A stretch of DNA of 64,000 nt from Stentor coeruleus (taxonomy: Eukaryota > Ciliophora > Heterotrichea > Heterotrichida > Stentoridae): the NCBI GenBank assembly GCA_001970955.1, contig MPUH01000311.1, positions 1 through 64,000 on the forward strand, given 5' to 3'. Within the stretch, counting starts at the first letter, position 1, and every line of letters starts with the position of its first letter. Of this stretch, positions 1-9,068 are shown piece by piece. Both the position numbers and the translations under genes were made by a program. The notes under the pieces were generated by a model. It was given only the letters and a program-made list of their open reading frames with translations, searched no databases and had not been told where the DNA came from.

Positions 1-512
1 CTCTTAATATGTGTAGCTTAGGATTTTAGGTTTTCTTAGGAGATGATTTTAGATAAAATATATTACTAATACTACCGAGATAAGGACAATTTATAGAAAG
101 CGCTAAAGATAAAATTCAATTTTGGTTATCTATGCTTTTCAAATCAGAGTACGAAAATCTAATGTCATTTTCTAAAAAAATATAAAAAAACTTACGAGTT
201 CAAACTGTCATGATTTCATTTTAATGAAAGAACTTGAATTCTTATATAAAGTATCTTATTTGTTTATTTAATGATTATAAATAGTTTTTACTATTTAATA
301 AACCAAAACTATCACTTCTAACTTTTTAGTATTCATAAGATTACATCTTATTTAAGTGTTCATTATAAAGACCAGATAAATTAAGGTAATAAAACCTCAA
401 GTACAAGCAGCATTACTCAAAAAAAGCACAACAAAAATAGCCTTAAAAGTGCAAAATTTAATAATAAAATCTTGTAATATACAAAAAACTATAACAATAA
501 TTTAGAATATAA
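1..512. other. Intergenic, left edge
   Basis: No coding region seen. The sequence is A/T-rich with no open frame of useful length. The first 60 bases are relatively G-rich on the + strand, the composition seen elsewhere in this window after + strand genes or upstream of - strand genes, so a gene probably lies just outside the left edge. Confidence 0.5.
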
Positions 513-998
513 ATGGAAAAAACCCTTTGTGCTGCCTTATATGAGTTAGAGCTAGAAAAATCATCATACAGCCATCCCTACCACAAACTTGTTTTTATTA
601 AAAACTCCAAATCCCCAAAAGAAACAATTAAAAGGCTTAGAAAACCTTTGGCGTTTACCTTTGAAAGTATACCAAAAAGCAGCTTAGAACTAAAATTCAA
701 GTCAAACACTCCATCATACAGTCCAGAGCCTAAAAAGCGTCCAACCTCATGTTTAAAAACAAAATCAAAAAACCATAGTGGAAAATTTTATTTACAAGAT
801 ACTAGATTACTAAGATATAGTATTCAAGCTTGCAAAGATAAAACAGATAATATGATAATTAGAGGGTCATCAGCGAATATTATTAAAAGAAAAGTTAACT
901 CGAATGTATATCTTAGGAAAAAAATCAATCCAAAAAATATGATAAAGATTAAGATAAAAAGTGTTAAGCATTCTGTAAATGTTAGAGGGAGGGCTTAG
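513..998 (+). CDS. Small basic protein of unknown function
   Basis: 161 aa, very rich in Lys, Arg, Ser and Asn, with no signal peptide, membrane segment or recognised domain. The ATG follows the A/T-only context GAATATAA typical of this window, and a G-rich 3' flank follows the TAG stop, both supporting a real gene. The middle has a Pro/Ser/Lys-rich stretch (around residues 60-85) and the C-terminus (residues 120-161) is strongly basic, which would suit nucleic-acid or microtubule binding, but this is inference from charge only. No 15-nt intron could be placed at the stop. I do not recognise the family. Confidence 0.6.
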   Translation: MEKTLCAALYELELEKSSYSHPYHKLVFIKNSKSPKETIKRLRKPLAFTFESIPKSSLELKFKSNTPSYSPEPKKRPTSCLKTKSKNHSGKFYLQDTRLLRYSIQACKDKTDNMIIRGSSANIIKRKVNSNVYLRKKINPKNMIKIKIKSVKHSVNVRGRA

Positions 999-1805
999 AT
1001 GAATTTTATTGCTTAAAAGAAGTTTAGAAAGAATATAGGTAGGAATTATGAGAAGTGCTGCTTATATGTTTGATACACATTAATAATTTCTAAGGATTAA
1101 TTATAGGAAGGTTGCATTAGATGGTAAACTGAAGAAATAACTTGACATAAGATTTTAGGTATAAATGATAAGTATTGAAGGTATTTAATAGTTTATTAAA
1201 CTTATTATATAGCATATGAGATATTGATTACAAGTTTTTATAAGAAATATAAAAATATAATAGTTAGTAAAAAAACTAATGATAGCTATAGAAGTATGAA
1301 TTTGATAGATAATATAAATTATTAAATCAAGTAATTAATTCTTTAAATATTAAATAGTACTTATATTCTGCTTAAATAAAAATATGTTTATTCTCTTACT
1401 ATTTTTTATCAAATGATATTCAATAGATTGATACTTTTTATTCTTAATAACAAACTTATCATAAAATATTAAATTTTATAAAGCTCAAAAATGCAAAAAA
1501 TCATATCAAGAAAAATAATAAACGATTTTTGCCAAAATATCTCTTTAAGTAAATCATAAATAAATTATCCCAAATCATTTTTTTAAAAAATTCTCTCATA
1601 TAAATCATCCTCCACATAATATTAATCCTCTTTCATCCAAATCTTGAAACCTTAATCCCCACCTCATATTTAAACATCTTCAAATTCCATAAAAATTAAA
1701 ACTTTACATACTAAAGCTTCTATAAAAAACTCCTAGCACTCAATATCTCACATATAAACGCAAAAATTGAATATAAAACACATATAAAATTACTTCTTAT
1801 TGATT
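999..1805. other. Convergent intergenic region
   Basis: No gene seen in about 800 bases between two converging genes. The left half is G-rich on the + strand and the right half C-rich, so each gene has a G-rich 3' flank on its own coding strand. No tRNA, repeat or stable hairpin was recognised. Confidence 0.5.
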
Positions 1806-2291
1806 TCACAACGCCAACATACACATCAAATTTCTTAAGCTTTTTGAACTTCTCAAATGCTGAATTTCTTCAAGTTCGCTTTTATTCAAGAGCAAAAGTG
1901 ATGTAATAAGGTTAATCAAGCCTTCCCCTTCTTGTGAAAGCTTAGGAATCTGAGAGATAAGTCTAAAAATACTTGCTTTTAAATGATCTGAATATGGCCC
2001 TATTCTGTTCTCATAAGCTTTATCAAATGTATTTTTTCTTTCTAACTCTTTGATGCTCTCTTTTAATATCTTAATTTGCTGATGCTGTAGTTCTATCGTC
2101 CTTTCCTGCTCAGCAATTTCTCGGTTAAGGCTTTTAATCAAGTTGCTTAAAGCTACCAAATTATTTGTCGATTCATCACAATCACTCTCATTATCTTTAA
2201 TAAATGAAAGTTCGTTTGCAAGATAGTTACTAAAAAAGCATGAGTCTGAGACAAGATCAAACTCACAAACTTGGATAGCCACATTATTCAT
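1806..2291 (-). CDS. Coiled-coil protein with GRIP-like C-terminus
   Basis: 161 aa. Residues 45-90 form a heptad-rich coiled coil (LIKSLNREIAEQERTIELQ and following). Residues about 103-148 look like a GRIP domain: a hydrophobic helix after Y-S-D-H-L-K, then the two helices carrying LINLITSLLLLNKSELEEIQ, which resembles the usual LLPVIATLLKLSPEE core. GRIP domains at the C-terminus of golgins bind Arl1 and place the protein at the trans-Golgi. The usual golgin is far longer, so this would be a minimal version. The family assignment rests on pattern only; an unrelated coiled coil is possible. The start follows A/T-rich sequence on its own strand. Confidence 0.55.
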   Translation of the reverse strand: MNNVAIQVCEFDLVSDSCFFSNYLANELSFIKDNESDCDESTNNLVALSNLIKSLNREIAEQERTIELQHQQIKILKESIKELERKNTFDKAYENRIGPYSDHLKASIFRLISQIPKLSQEGEGLINLITSLLLLNKSELEEIQHLRSSKSLRNLMCMLAL

Positions 2292-2900
2292 TTCTTGTAT
2301 TATATTCAGGTTTTTAATATAGAATTTCTAAATGATTTAGATGAATAATTATATATATAAACTTTTGTCAAGTAAAATATAAGAAAAAATTAGGATTTTG
2401 ATGTTGGGATATGGATTCCGAAGGAAAATAGCCTGTTGTTGATAAGAATTATGGAGTTTTTAGGTGATGGACATTAATAGGATAAGTTTTGAAAATAGAT
2501 TTTAAATTTATATGGAAAATTTGATAGGATGGGATTGGTGTGCTAGAGATTATGGTGGATTAGGTATTTTAATTGATTGTATGAGATAATACTAGGAAGA
2601 TGCGAATAGAGTTTTTGATATTAGAGAGAAATGCAGATGGAGGATAGTATGAAAATAAATAGAGGATAATTTAGAATAGATCGAAGAGAGGGTTTTAGTA
2701 GTTAAATAAATATTACTGAGAAGAGTATTATGATTTAGTTGACAAATTATAGCCAATAAACTCCTCTATGAATTTTATAAATTAATATCGCCTAATTCAA
2801 GCAGCTTTTCATTAAATCAAAATTTTATTATTCTCTTAACTAAAATCACTATCTTCTATTTGCAAAACCAACAAAAACCTAAATTTATATGTAAATAAAA
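2292..2900. other. Divergent intergenic region
   Basis: No gene seen. The left 400 bases are G-rich on + (the C-rich 5' flank of the - strand gene) and the last 150 bases before position 2901 are C-rich, the 5' flank of the NAXD gene. Presumed to hold two back-to-back promoters; no specific motif could be named. Confidence 0.45.
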
Positions 2901-3863
2901 ATGACAGCTATCGAGAATTGCTTTAAAGATTTAGGTTCTTACAAAGGGAGCAATGGTAAAATAGGAGTTATAGGCGGATGTTTTGAGTATACCGGGGCTC
3001 CATTTTATGCAGCAGTCTCATCTTTAAGAAGCGGCAGTGATTTAGCTCATATATTTTGCACAAAATCAGCAGGAATTCCAATAAAATCCTACTCTCCAGA
3101 AATTATAGTCCATCCAACTCTAGCTTCTTCACAAGAAGACCATATTCCAAATTTTGAAGACCACGCCAATCTTATTGTCGAAAACACAACAAAATGGTAT
3201 CCTGCAATTCACTCATTAATTATAGGACCAGGTCTTGGTCGTGATATTTTTCTCACAGATCACCTAGTGCCAAAGCTTTGGACTTCTGCTGTAAATCAAA
3301 GTAAAAAATATATAGAAAAACTCCTTGTTATCGATGCTGACGGGATTAATCTTTTACTAACTCATCAAAATCTTCTTTATGGCTACAAAAATGCAGTCCT
3401 TACTCCAAATGTAATAGAATTCGGTAGGCTTTGGGAAGCTTATATGTCTACACCAATTCCAAAACTCAATATTCAAGAGACCAGCATTGCATGGAAAGAC
3501 CCAGAAAGTCTTGAAGTTCGCGATGCCATAAGTTTATCTCAGAAAATTGGGAGTTTCTTACTAATAAAAGGTAAAGTTGACATAATCACTGATGGGCAAA
3601 GATGTATATGCATAGGCTGTGAAGGTAGTCAAAAAAGATGTGGAGGCCAAGGAGACATTCTAAGCGGAGTTATAAGTACTTGTTTATACAATGCTCAAAA
3701 TAATAATACTGACTTTTTACAAGCCATAGCCCTAGCTTGCATAATAACACGAAGAAGTGGATTTTTAGCTTTTAGGAAAAAAGGTAGAGGTTTAACAGCA
3801 CCCGATATGATAAAAACACTACCTAAAGCTTTGAACCAAGTTTTAGGAGAATTTTCTTTATGA
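2901..3863 (+). CDS. NAXD: ATP-dependent (S)-NAD(P)H-hydrate dehydratase
   Basis: 320 aa, close to the usual length of eukaryotic NAXD (CARKD). The enzyme dehydrates damaged NADHX and NADPHX back to NADH and NADPH using a nucleoside triphosphate, a metabolite-repair step. Visible marks of the ribokinase-like YjeF C-terminal fold: KIGVIGGCFEYTGAPFYAA near the N-terminus, IIGPGLGRD at about residue 107, VIDADGINLL at about 143, LTPNVIEFGRL at about 172, and the nucleotide and catalytic loop CGGQGDILSGV at about residue 246, with the expected GGxGD. The partner epimerase domain NAXE is not fused and not in this window. No targeting peptide is obvious, so cytosolic action is likely. Ends in TGA, supporting the standard code. 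The PP2C gene follows after 53 bases. Confidence 0.92.
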   Translation: MTAIENCFKDLGSYKGSNGKIGVIGGCFEYTGAPFYAAVSSLRSGSDLAHIFCTKSAGIPIKSYSPEIIVHPTLASSQEDHIPNFEDHANLIVENTTKWYPAIHSLIIGPGLGRDIFLTDHLVPKLWTSAVNQSKKYIEKLLVIDADGINLLLTHQNLLYGYKNAVLTPNVIEFGRLWEAYMSTPIPKLNIQETSIAWKDPESLEVRDAISLSQKIGSFLLIKGKVDIITDGQRCICIGCEGSQKRCGGQGDILSGVISTCLYNAQNNNTDFLQAIALACIITRRSGFLAFRKKGRGLTAPDMIKTLPKALNQVLGEFSL

Positions 3864-3916
3864 TTAATTTTCTACTTTAAAATTATCCATTATTTGAATA
3901 TTATCGTTAGAAACTA

Positions 3917-5248
3917 ATGGGCTATTGCTGTTCAAGGCAATTAAAAGTTAATGCTTCGACGGTGTACTTTAGTGGTGATGCCAAGTACCCTCGGAAAACT
4001 ATAATTACAATTAAAAAAAGAAATTCAAGGGAAAAAATCATAAGAAAAGAGACTTTGGAATTAGTTAACACTGAACCTGTTCTGACTGTTTCTGAGGAAT
4101 TTCCTTTAGTACCTAAACTTTGGGCATCTGCTTGTGTTATTCCTGGTAAAGACCCTAGAGGGAATTTTAATAAGGTATGTAGAGATTTTTGCTTTGTGTC
4201 TAGTGAAAAAGGTAAATTGATGGGAGGATTGTTTGATGGACATGGAAAGGAAGGTGAGAAAGTTGTCACGTTTTGTGTTACTGAGTCAGATTACTTCTTT
4301 ACCAATGAACTGGAAAACTACTCAGATGATTATACGAAGTTTCTTGAAGATTTAGTTCAGTATTTAGAATTACAGTTAGAAGACTCTTCTGGTATTGACA
4401 TTTCAAATTCAGGAACAAGCTGCATAATTTTTCTCATAGCCCGCGGTGAGATCTATGTTGCAAACTTAGGCTGTAACCGCATGGTCCTCGCTTCCAATAC
4501 CCCAACAATCGAATACCATAAGCGTCGTTTATCTTTAAATGCAAAATTCCAATTTTTATCAGAAGTCTCCAACGCCCGTGGTAAGTGTCTCAACAATTCT
4601 TTATCAGCTTTTCAAGTATCCCATGATCATAGACCAAACAGTCCATCAGAAACCTTAAGAATTGTATCAAAAGGTGGCAAGGTCAAACGGCTAGTAGATG
4701 AGTATGGAAATTTCTATGGACCTTATCGAGTATCCCCAAATTTCAGTAATCTCAAAGGTCTAACAGTGTCAAGATCTTTAGGTGATACCTTAATGAAAGA
4801 AATTGGCATAACAAGTGTGCCAACAGTCTCAAATCATAAAATTGACCCAACTGATTGTTTTATTATTGTAGCATCTGATGGAGTTTGGAGAGTTATGGGT
4901 AACAAGGATGCAGTTGATTTTGTTGAAAGCCATAGATCAATATGTATAAAAGGAGTTGATAGACCTACTGTTGCTGATGTGATAACACCTGAAAATAGTT
5001 GCATTTCTCAGTTGTTATGTGAAGAAGCTAGATTGAGGTGGCTGGCTAAAGTTGAAAATGAAGATACGATTATTGATGATATTTCGTGTGTAGTTATTGA
5101 GTTCTTTAGAGGGGAAGCTAAGGAAAAATCTAATACTACTTTGATTAGAGCGATATCAACTGATGAGAAAGAAAATGGAGAAGAGGCGGATTGCAGATGC
5201 CAGAATATTAGAATGCGCAAAGTCTTTAATGAGAATTTTGAAAGGTAG
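3917..5248 (+). CDS. PP2C-like protein phosphatase with altered metal-site residues
   Basis: 443 aa. The N-terminus MGYCCSR fits N-myristoylation at Gly2 plus palmitoylation of Cys4/Cys5, so membrane attachment is likely. PPM/PP2C motifs in order: FDGHGKEG at about residue 105, GTSC..VANLG at about 170-190, LTVSRSLGD at about 285, and IIVASDGVW at about 317, then DDISCVVIEF at about 397. Key acids at DGHG, SDG and the final D are kept, but the usual GDSR reads GCNR and SDGVWD reads SDGVWR, so metal binding is probably changed. It may be a weak phosphatase or a pseudophosphatase; the family is sure, the activity is not. A basic tail follows residue 410. Confidence 0.85.
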   Translation: MGYCCSRQLKVNASTVYFSGDAKYPRKTIITIKKRNSREKIIRKETLELVNTEPVLTVSEEFPLVPKLWASACVIPGKDPRGNFNKVCRDFCFVSSEKGKLMGGLFDGHGKEGEKVVTFCVTESDYFFTNELENYSDDYTKFLEDLVQYLELQLEDSSGIDISNSGTSCIIFLIARGEIYVANLGCNRMVLASNTPTIEYHKRRLSLNAKFQFLSEVSNARGKCLNNSLSAFQVSHDHRPNSPSETLRIVSKGGKVKRLVDEYGNFYGPYRVSPNFSNLKGLTVSRSLGDTLMKEIGITSVPTVSNHKIDPTDCFIIVASDGVWRVMGNKDAVDFVESHRSICIKGVDRPTVADVITPENSCISQLLCEEARLRWLAKVENEDTIIDDISCVVIEFFRGEAKEKSNTTLIRAISTDEKENGEEADCRCQNIRMRKVFNENFER

Positions 5249-5482
5249 GGATGTATAGTAATAGCTAAAGATAATTTTTGGGTTTAATTCTAATACCGAT
5301 TTACTACTTAAGAAATATGTCATATTTGAATATTAAACATGCATAATCAATATAGTTTATTAGTTTTTTAAACAATATTTTAATTCAAATCCAAACTAAT
5401 TTCGCATCATAAAGCAGTATTCTTAAATTTAAGAGCAGTCAACATAATATCAAAGTTTTTTCATACAGAATACTTGTGAAAA

Positions 5483-6778
5483 ATGAATCTTACAATAACT
5501 TTCACTATAATCAAAAAAATGTCGCTTTTCCTTTCAGTAAAATCTGAACAAAGATCAGAAGATTCATTTTGGCAGACGTCTGACTTTATACAGTCTAAAT
5601 TCATTGCCAAAAAACGACTGCACCAAGGCGAACTTTTATTTTCGATATCCTCTTCAGCCGAAGAAACAATCAGAACCAAGCTCAGTAAGAATTCAATGTT
5701 TTTTACTGATAGAGCTGGTCAAAGCTATTATTCCAATATCAAATGGTGCAAAGTTGAGAGCTTTATAGAAAGAAGCTCAGAAGATTTCCTGTACGGATTT
5801 ACAATATTTAAGACGAATTTGCAACAAGACTTTTTCGTGGCTACAGCAGATGCACTAGATGAGTGGATGGTCCATCTATCAAAAGTTTGTATTTTAACTG
5901 GTTTCAAGCACGATTATGCTAAAATCAGAAAGATAGACTCAGGAAAGTTTGGGAAAGTCTACTTATGCGAAGATGTTTCAACTCGTGAGCAATTTGCAGT
6001 GAAGAGATTAAAGAAAGAAAATTTCAAAGAACTAAAATCCTTGAAACACTTATATAATGAAGTGTCAATATTAAGAAAACTAGATCACCCGAATATTATC
6101 AAAATTATCAAGGTTTATGAAGACATCAATAGCATTTCGCTTGTCCTTGAATATGTACCATATGGAAATTTATATTCCAGAATTCAGAAAAAGGTTAAAC
6201 TGACCCAAAAAGAAGTGATGATTTTTAGCAAAAAATTATTTGAGACCTTAATGTACCTTCATTCTAAAGGGATTATGCATAGAGACTTAAAACTTGAGAA
6301 TATTTTAATGACTTCGCAGACTAGCGAGGTTGAATTTAAACTGTGCGATTTTGGGCTTGCTTGCTATGTTGATAGATCCTTAAGAACTAAATCTGGGTCT
6401 CCTGGGTATATGGCCCCTGAAATATTACGCGGAAACTCCTATAGTACCAAAGCTGATATATTCAGTGCTGGGGTTATTTTATATATACTTATCAGTGGCA
6501 TGTCGCCTTTTTATAGTGACAATTCAGAAAAAGTGATAAAAAGTAATACTGAATGTAAAGTCTCCTTTAATAAAAAAGAATTTAGAAGCATTTCATCTTT
6601 AACAGTAAAATTCATTGCTGAACTGTTAAACCCAGAACCTACATTAAGACCTACAGCAAATCAAATATTAAGTCATGCCAGTATGCAAATGATTACTTGC
6701 AGTGAATCTTCAAGTCTTTCATCCACTACTCTGAATTTAGATCCTAACGAAAAAGGAATTTTAAAAATGAATTTCTGA
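5483..6778 (+). CDS. PH-like domain plus Ser/Thr protein kinase (CAMK/AGC-like)
   Basis: 431 aa. Residues about 20-135 have the strand pattern of a PH-like domain ending in the typical C-terminal helix (DALDEWMVHLSKVC). The kinase domain spans about 148-405: glycine loop IDSGKFGKVYL, in which the first loop Gly is Asp; VAIK-type Lys in FAVKRLKKEN; catalytic loop HRDLKLEN at about 266; DFG at about 289; activation segment ending in GYMAPEIL. All catalytic residues are present, so it should be active. The order PH then kinase recalls Akt, but the kinase core is closer to CAMK-type ciliate kinases. A second Met at position 5519 has the better A/T start context (TATAATCAAAAAAATG) and may be the true start, removing 12 residues. 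Ends in TGA. Confidence 0.88.
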   Translation: MNLTITFTIIKKMSLFLSVKSEQRSEDSFWQTSDFIQSKFIAKKRLHQGELLFSISSSAEETIRTKLSKNSMFFTDRAGQSYYSNIKWCKVESFIERSSEDFLYGFTIFKTNLQQDFFVATADALDEWMVHLSKVCILTGFKHDYAKIRKIDSGKFGKVYLCEDVSTREQFAVKRLKKENFKELKSLKHLYNEVSILRKLDHPNIIKIIKVYEDINSISLVLEYVPYGNLYSRIQKKVKLTQKEVMIFSKKLFETLMYLHSKGIMHRDLKLENILMTSQTSEVEFKLCDFGLACYVDRSLRTKSGSPGYMAPEILRGNSYSTKADIFSAGVILYILISGMSPFYSDNSEKVIKSNTECKVSFNKKEFRSISSLTVKFIAELLNPEPTLRPTANQILSHASMQMITCSESSSLSSTTLNLDPNEKGILKMNF

Positions 6779-7078
6779 ATTTATAGTGTTTAATGAATTA
6801 ATATTAGATTGTTGATAAAGTTTTAAAATACTTATCAAAAAATTATTATTAATATAAAGCTTTAAAATGTTTATCAAAACAAATTTATTTATTATTAATA
6901 TAACTTTTGGAAAACCCTAAAAAATATAGAAATCACTACTAAAATTATGCTTAAAAAATGTTTATAATTAAAGTCAGTTTTATAGATAGAGATTTGTTGT
7001 TGTTAAATATTTGTTTTATGTTTTTTTGTAGAGTGACCATATAGGATCAACATTTATTTATTAATTATTATAATATAT
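6779..7078. other. Intergenic region
   Basis: About 300 bases, almost pure A/T, with repeated AAAATTATTATTAATATAA-like words near 6835-6900. No gene seen. The SMARCAL1-type ATG follows directly after TTATAATATAT. Confidence 0.4.
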
Positions 7079-9019
7079 ATGGAAGATGACCCCCTTAAGC
7101 ATAGTGTGAATGATTCGAGCTTTAAGAAGAATGAAGAACCTTCAAAAGAGAGTGAAGAACTTAAAATAAATAGAGAAAAAGCTTTATTGAGAAAGCAGCA
7201 ATTTCAACAAAGAATGTCTAAAACCCCTCCTCTAAAAATTGAATCTGGTGATCAATTAGATGATATCCCTTATGATAAATATAAAAATCCTCTAAGACAA
7301 TATTTTGAAGGAAAAATAACTATATCACTTGATATTTATGATAGGGACAGATTTAGAGTTAAAGGCGTAAGCATTCCGGAAGATATTATTCAAACTATTG
7401 ATAGTTTTGGGGGGAAACTATTAAATGAAAGTAACTCATGGACTGTGCCACTCTCTAATTACTATCGATTTAGAGCTGAAATTTACAGAAGATCAACTGC
7501 AGAAATTAATGATATCCCAAGATTTGTAATTCTTCTAATGCAAAACCCAAATTCATCTATGAAGACAAACTATACCAAGCAATATGAAAAAGTGCCATCG
7601 CTTGAATCTCTTCCTTATGAGTTAAAAACAAAAATGTATCCTTTTCAAAGAGATGGTGTAAGATTTGTTATATCAAAGCATGGTAGAGCATTAATAGGTG
7701 ATGAGATGGGTGTGGGTAAAACAGTCCAAGCTATAGCCTCAGCTTTTTTGTATTTCGAAGAATGGCCGGTTCTTGTCATCTGTCCCGCTTCTTTAAAATT
7801 TAACTGGCGAGACGAGTTTATGAAATGGCTTCCTCAATTGAAAAGAAATCATTTCTTCATAGTTGAGTCAGGAAGAAAGCCTCCTGTTGATGCAAAAGTT
7901 TGGATAATCTCCTATACAATAGCAACTTCTCAACAAACTCTAATGTCAGCCCATAACTTTAAAGTAATCATTGCTGATGAGTGTCATTATCTTAAAAGCT
8001 ATACAGCCCAACGAACAAAAGCTATAATTCCAATTCTACAAGCCAGTCGTCGAGTTATCCTTTTAAGTGGTACCCCCATGATATCACGTCCTGCTGAGAT
8101 ATACAACATCCTAACAGCCTTACGTCCTGATATTTTCCGAAGTTATTTCGAGTTCGCCAATCGTTACTGTGGACCTAAAAAAATGCTTAGTCATACTGAC
8201 TTCTCAGGTATTTCCAATGCTAAAGAATTGTATTCAATACTCAATAGTTGCCTTATGATAAGAAGACTCAAAAGTGATGTTCTAAGCGAGCTCCCTGCGA
8301 AAATCAGACAGAAAGTTGAGATCCCGGCTGAAGCCCAGCAATGCAAAGCTATAAGGAAAATCTACTCAGATGTCTCGACATCAAAAACAAATTCATTCCC
8401 ATTACTTGAAGGTAATCAATTCATTAATCAAGCATATCTATTAACTTGTCAAGCTAAAATTGTAGGGGTTTGCGATTATATAAATTATTTATTAGAATGT
8501 GAATGTAAGTTTATAGTATTTGCCCATCATCTAGAAATGATGAATGCGATTCAAGAAAAAGTTGAAGGAGGAAAAGTTAAGTTTATAAGAATTGATGGGA
8601 AGACTCAAGCTGAGAAAAGGCAGGATCTAGTGAATGAGTTTCAATCAAATAAAGACTGTAAAGTTGCTATTTTGAGTATTTTAGCGGCTGGGGTTGGGAT
8701 AACTTTGACTGCAGCTTCCCTTGTTGTTATAGCTGAAATGGCTTGGTCACCTAGTGTTATGGTTCAAGCTGAAGATCGAGCTCATCGTGTTGGTCAGACA
8801 AAATCAGTTAATATCCATTATCTTTTTGGACCTGCTACGTTAGATGAATATATTTGGCCGAAAATACAAGCTAAGCTTTCAGTGATTTCTAAAGCTCTGG
8901 ATAATGATTGCAATCCAGAAAATTACAGTTTGTTTAACCCTGAATGCAAGCTTGGTTTTGGAGATTTTGATACTGAAGATTTGTTTAAGGAAATCAAGCA
9001 TTTCAATGCATTCTCGTAA
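7079..9019 (+). CDS. SMARCAL1: SMARCAL1-type annealing helicase (SNF2 family, HARP domain)
   Basis: 646 aa. An ATP-driven DNA-annealing enzyme that acts at stalled replication forks. Residues about 29-44 (INREKALLRKQQF) resemble the RPA-binding helix at the N-terminus of animal SMARCAL1. A single HARP domain lies at about 68-137 (ITISLDIYDRDRFRV ... SWTVPLSNY); vertebrates have two. The SNF2 ATPase follows: Walker A GDEMGVGKT at 207-215, the DExH box as DECH at about 300, SGTPM at about 330, and motif VI QAEDRAHRVGQTK at about 563-575. All motor motifs are intact. It ends 49 bases before the next gene. ZRANB3-type helicases share the motor, but the HARP domain and lack of extra C-terminal domains favour SMARCAL1. 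Confidence 0.9.
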   Translation: MEDDPLKHSVNDSSFKKNEEPSKESEELKINREKALLRKQQFQQRMSKTPPLKIESGDQLDDIPYDKYKNPLRQYFEGKITISLDIYDRDRFRVKGVSIPEDIIQTIDSFGGKLLNESNSWTVPLSNYYRFRAEIYRRSTAEINDIPRFVILLMQNPNSSMKTNYTKQYEKVPSLESLPYELKTKMYPFQRDGVRFVISKHGRALIGDEMGVGKTVQAIASAFLYFEEWPVLVICPASLKFNWRDEFMKWLPQLKRNHFFIVESGRKPPVDAKVWIISYTIATSQQTLMSAHNFKVIIADECHYLKSYTAQRTKAIIPILQASRRVILLSGTPMISRPAEIYNILTALRPDIFRSYFEFANRYCGPKKMLSHTDFSGISNAKELYSILNSCLMIRRLKSDVLSELPAKIRQKVEIPAEAQQCKAIRKIYSDVSTSKTNSFPLLEGNQFINQAYLLTCQAKIVGVCDYINYLLECECKFIVFAHHLEMMNAIQEKVEGGKVKFIRIDGKTQAEKRQDLVNEFQSNKDCKVAILSILAAGVGITLTAASLVVIAEMAWSPSVMVQAEDRAHRVGQTKSVNIHYLFGPATLDEYIWPKIQAKLSVISKALDNDCNPENYSLFNPECKLGFGDFDTEDLFKEIKHFNAFS

Positions 9020-9068
9020 TTTTAATAGATAATTTTTATATGAAAAGTGTTTTTAGGTTGTTATAATT

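Noticed and set aside
4899-4913. GTAACAAGGATGCAG in the PP2C-like gene
   Set aside because: Encodes GNKDA, which matches the conserved PP2C segment after SDG, so it is coding.
7698-7730. GTAGAGCATTAATAG-type word just before the SMARCAL1 Walker A motif
   Set aside because: Encodes part of the conserved GRALIGDEMG segment; removing it would delete motif I.
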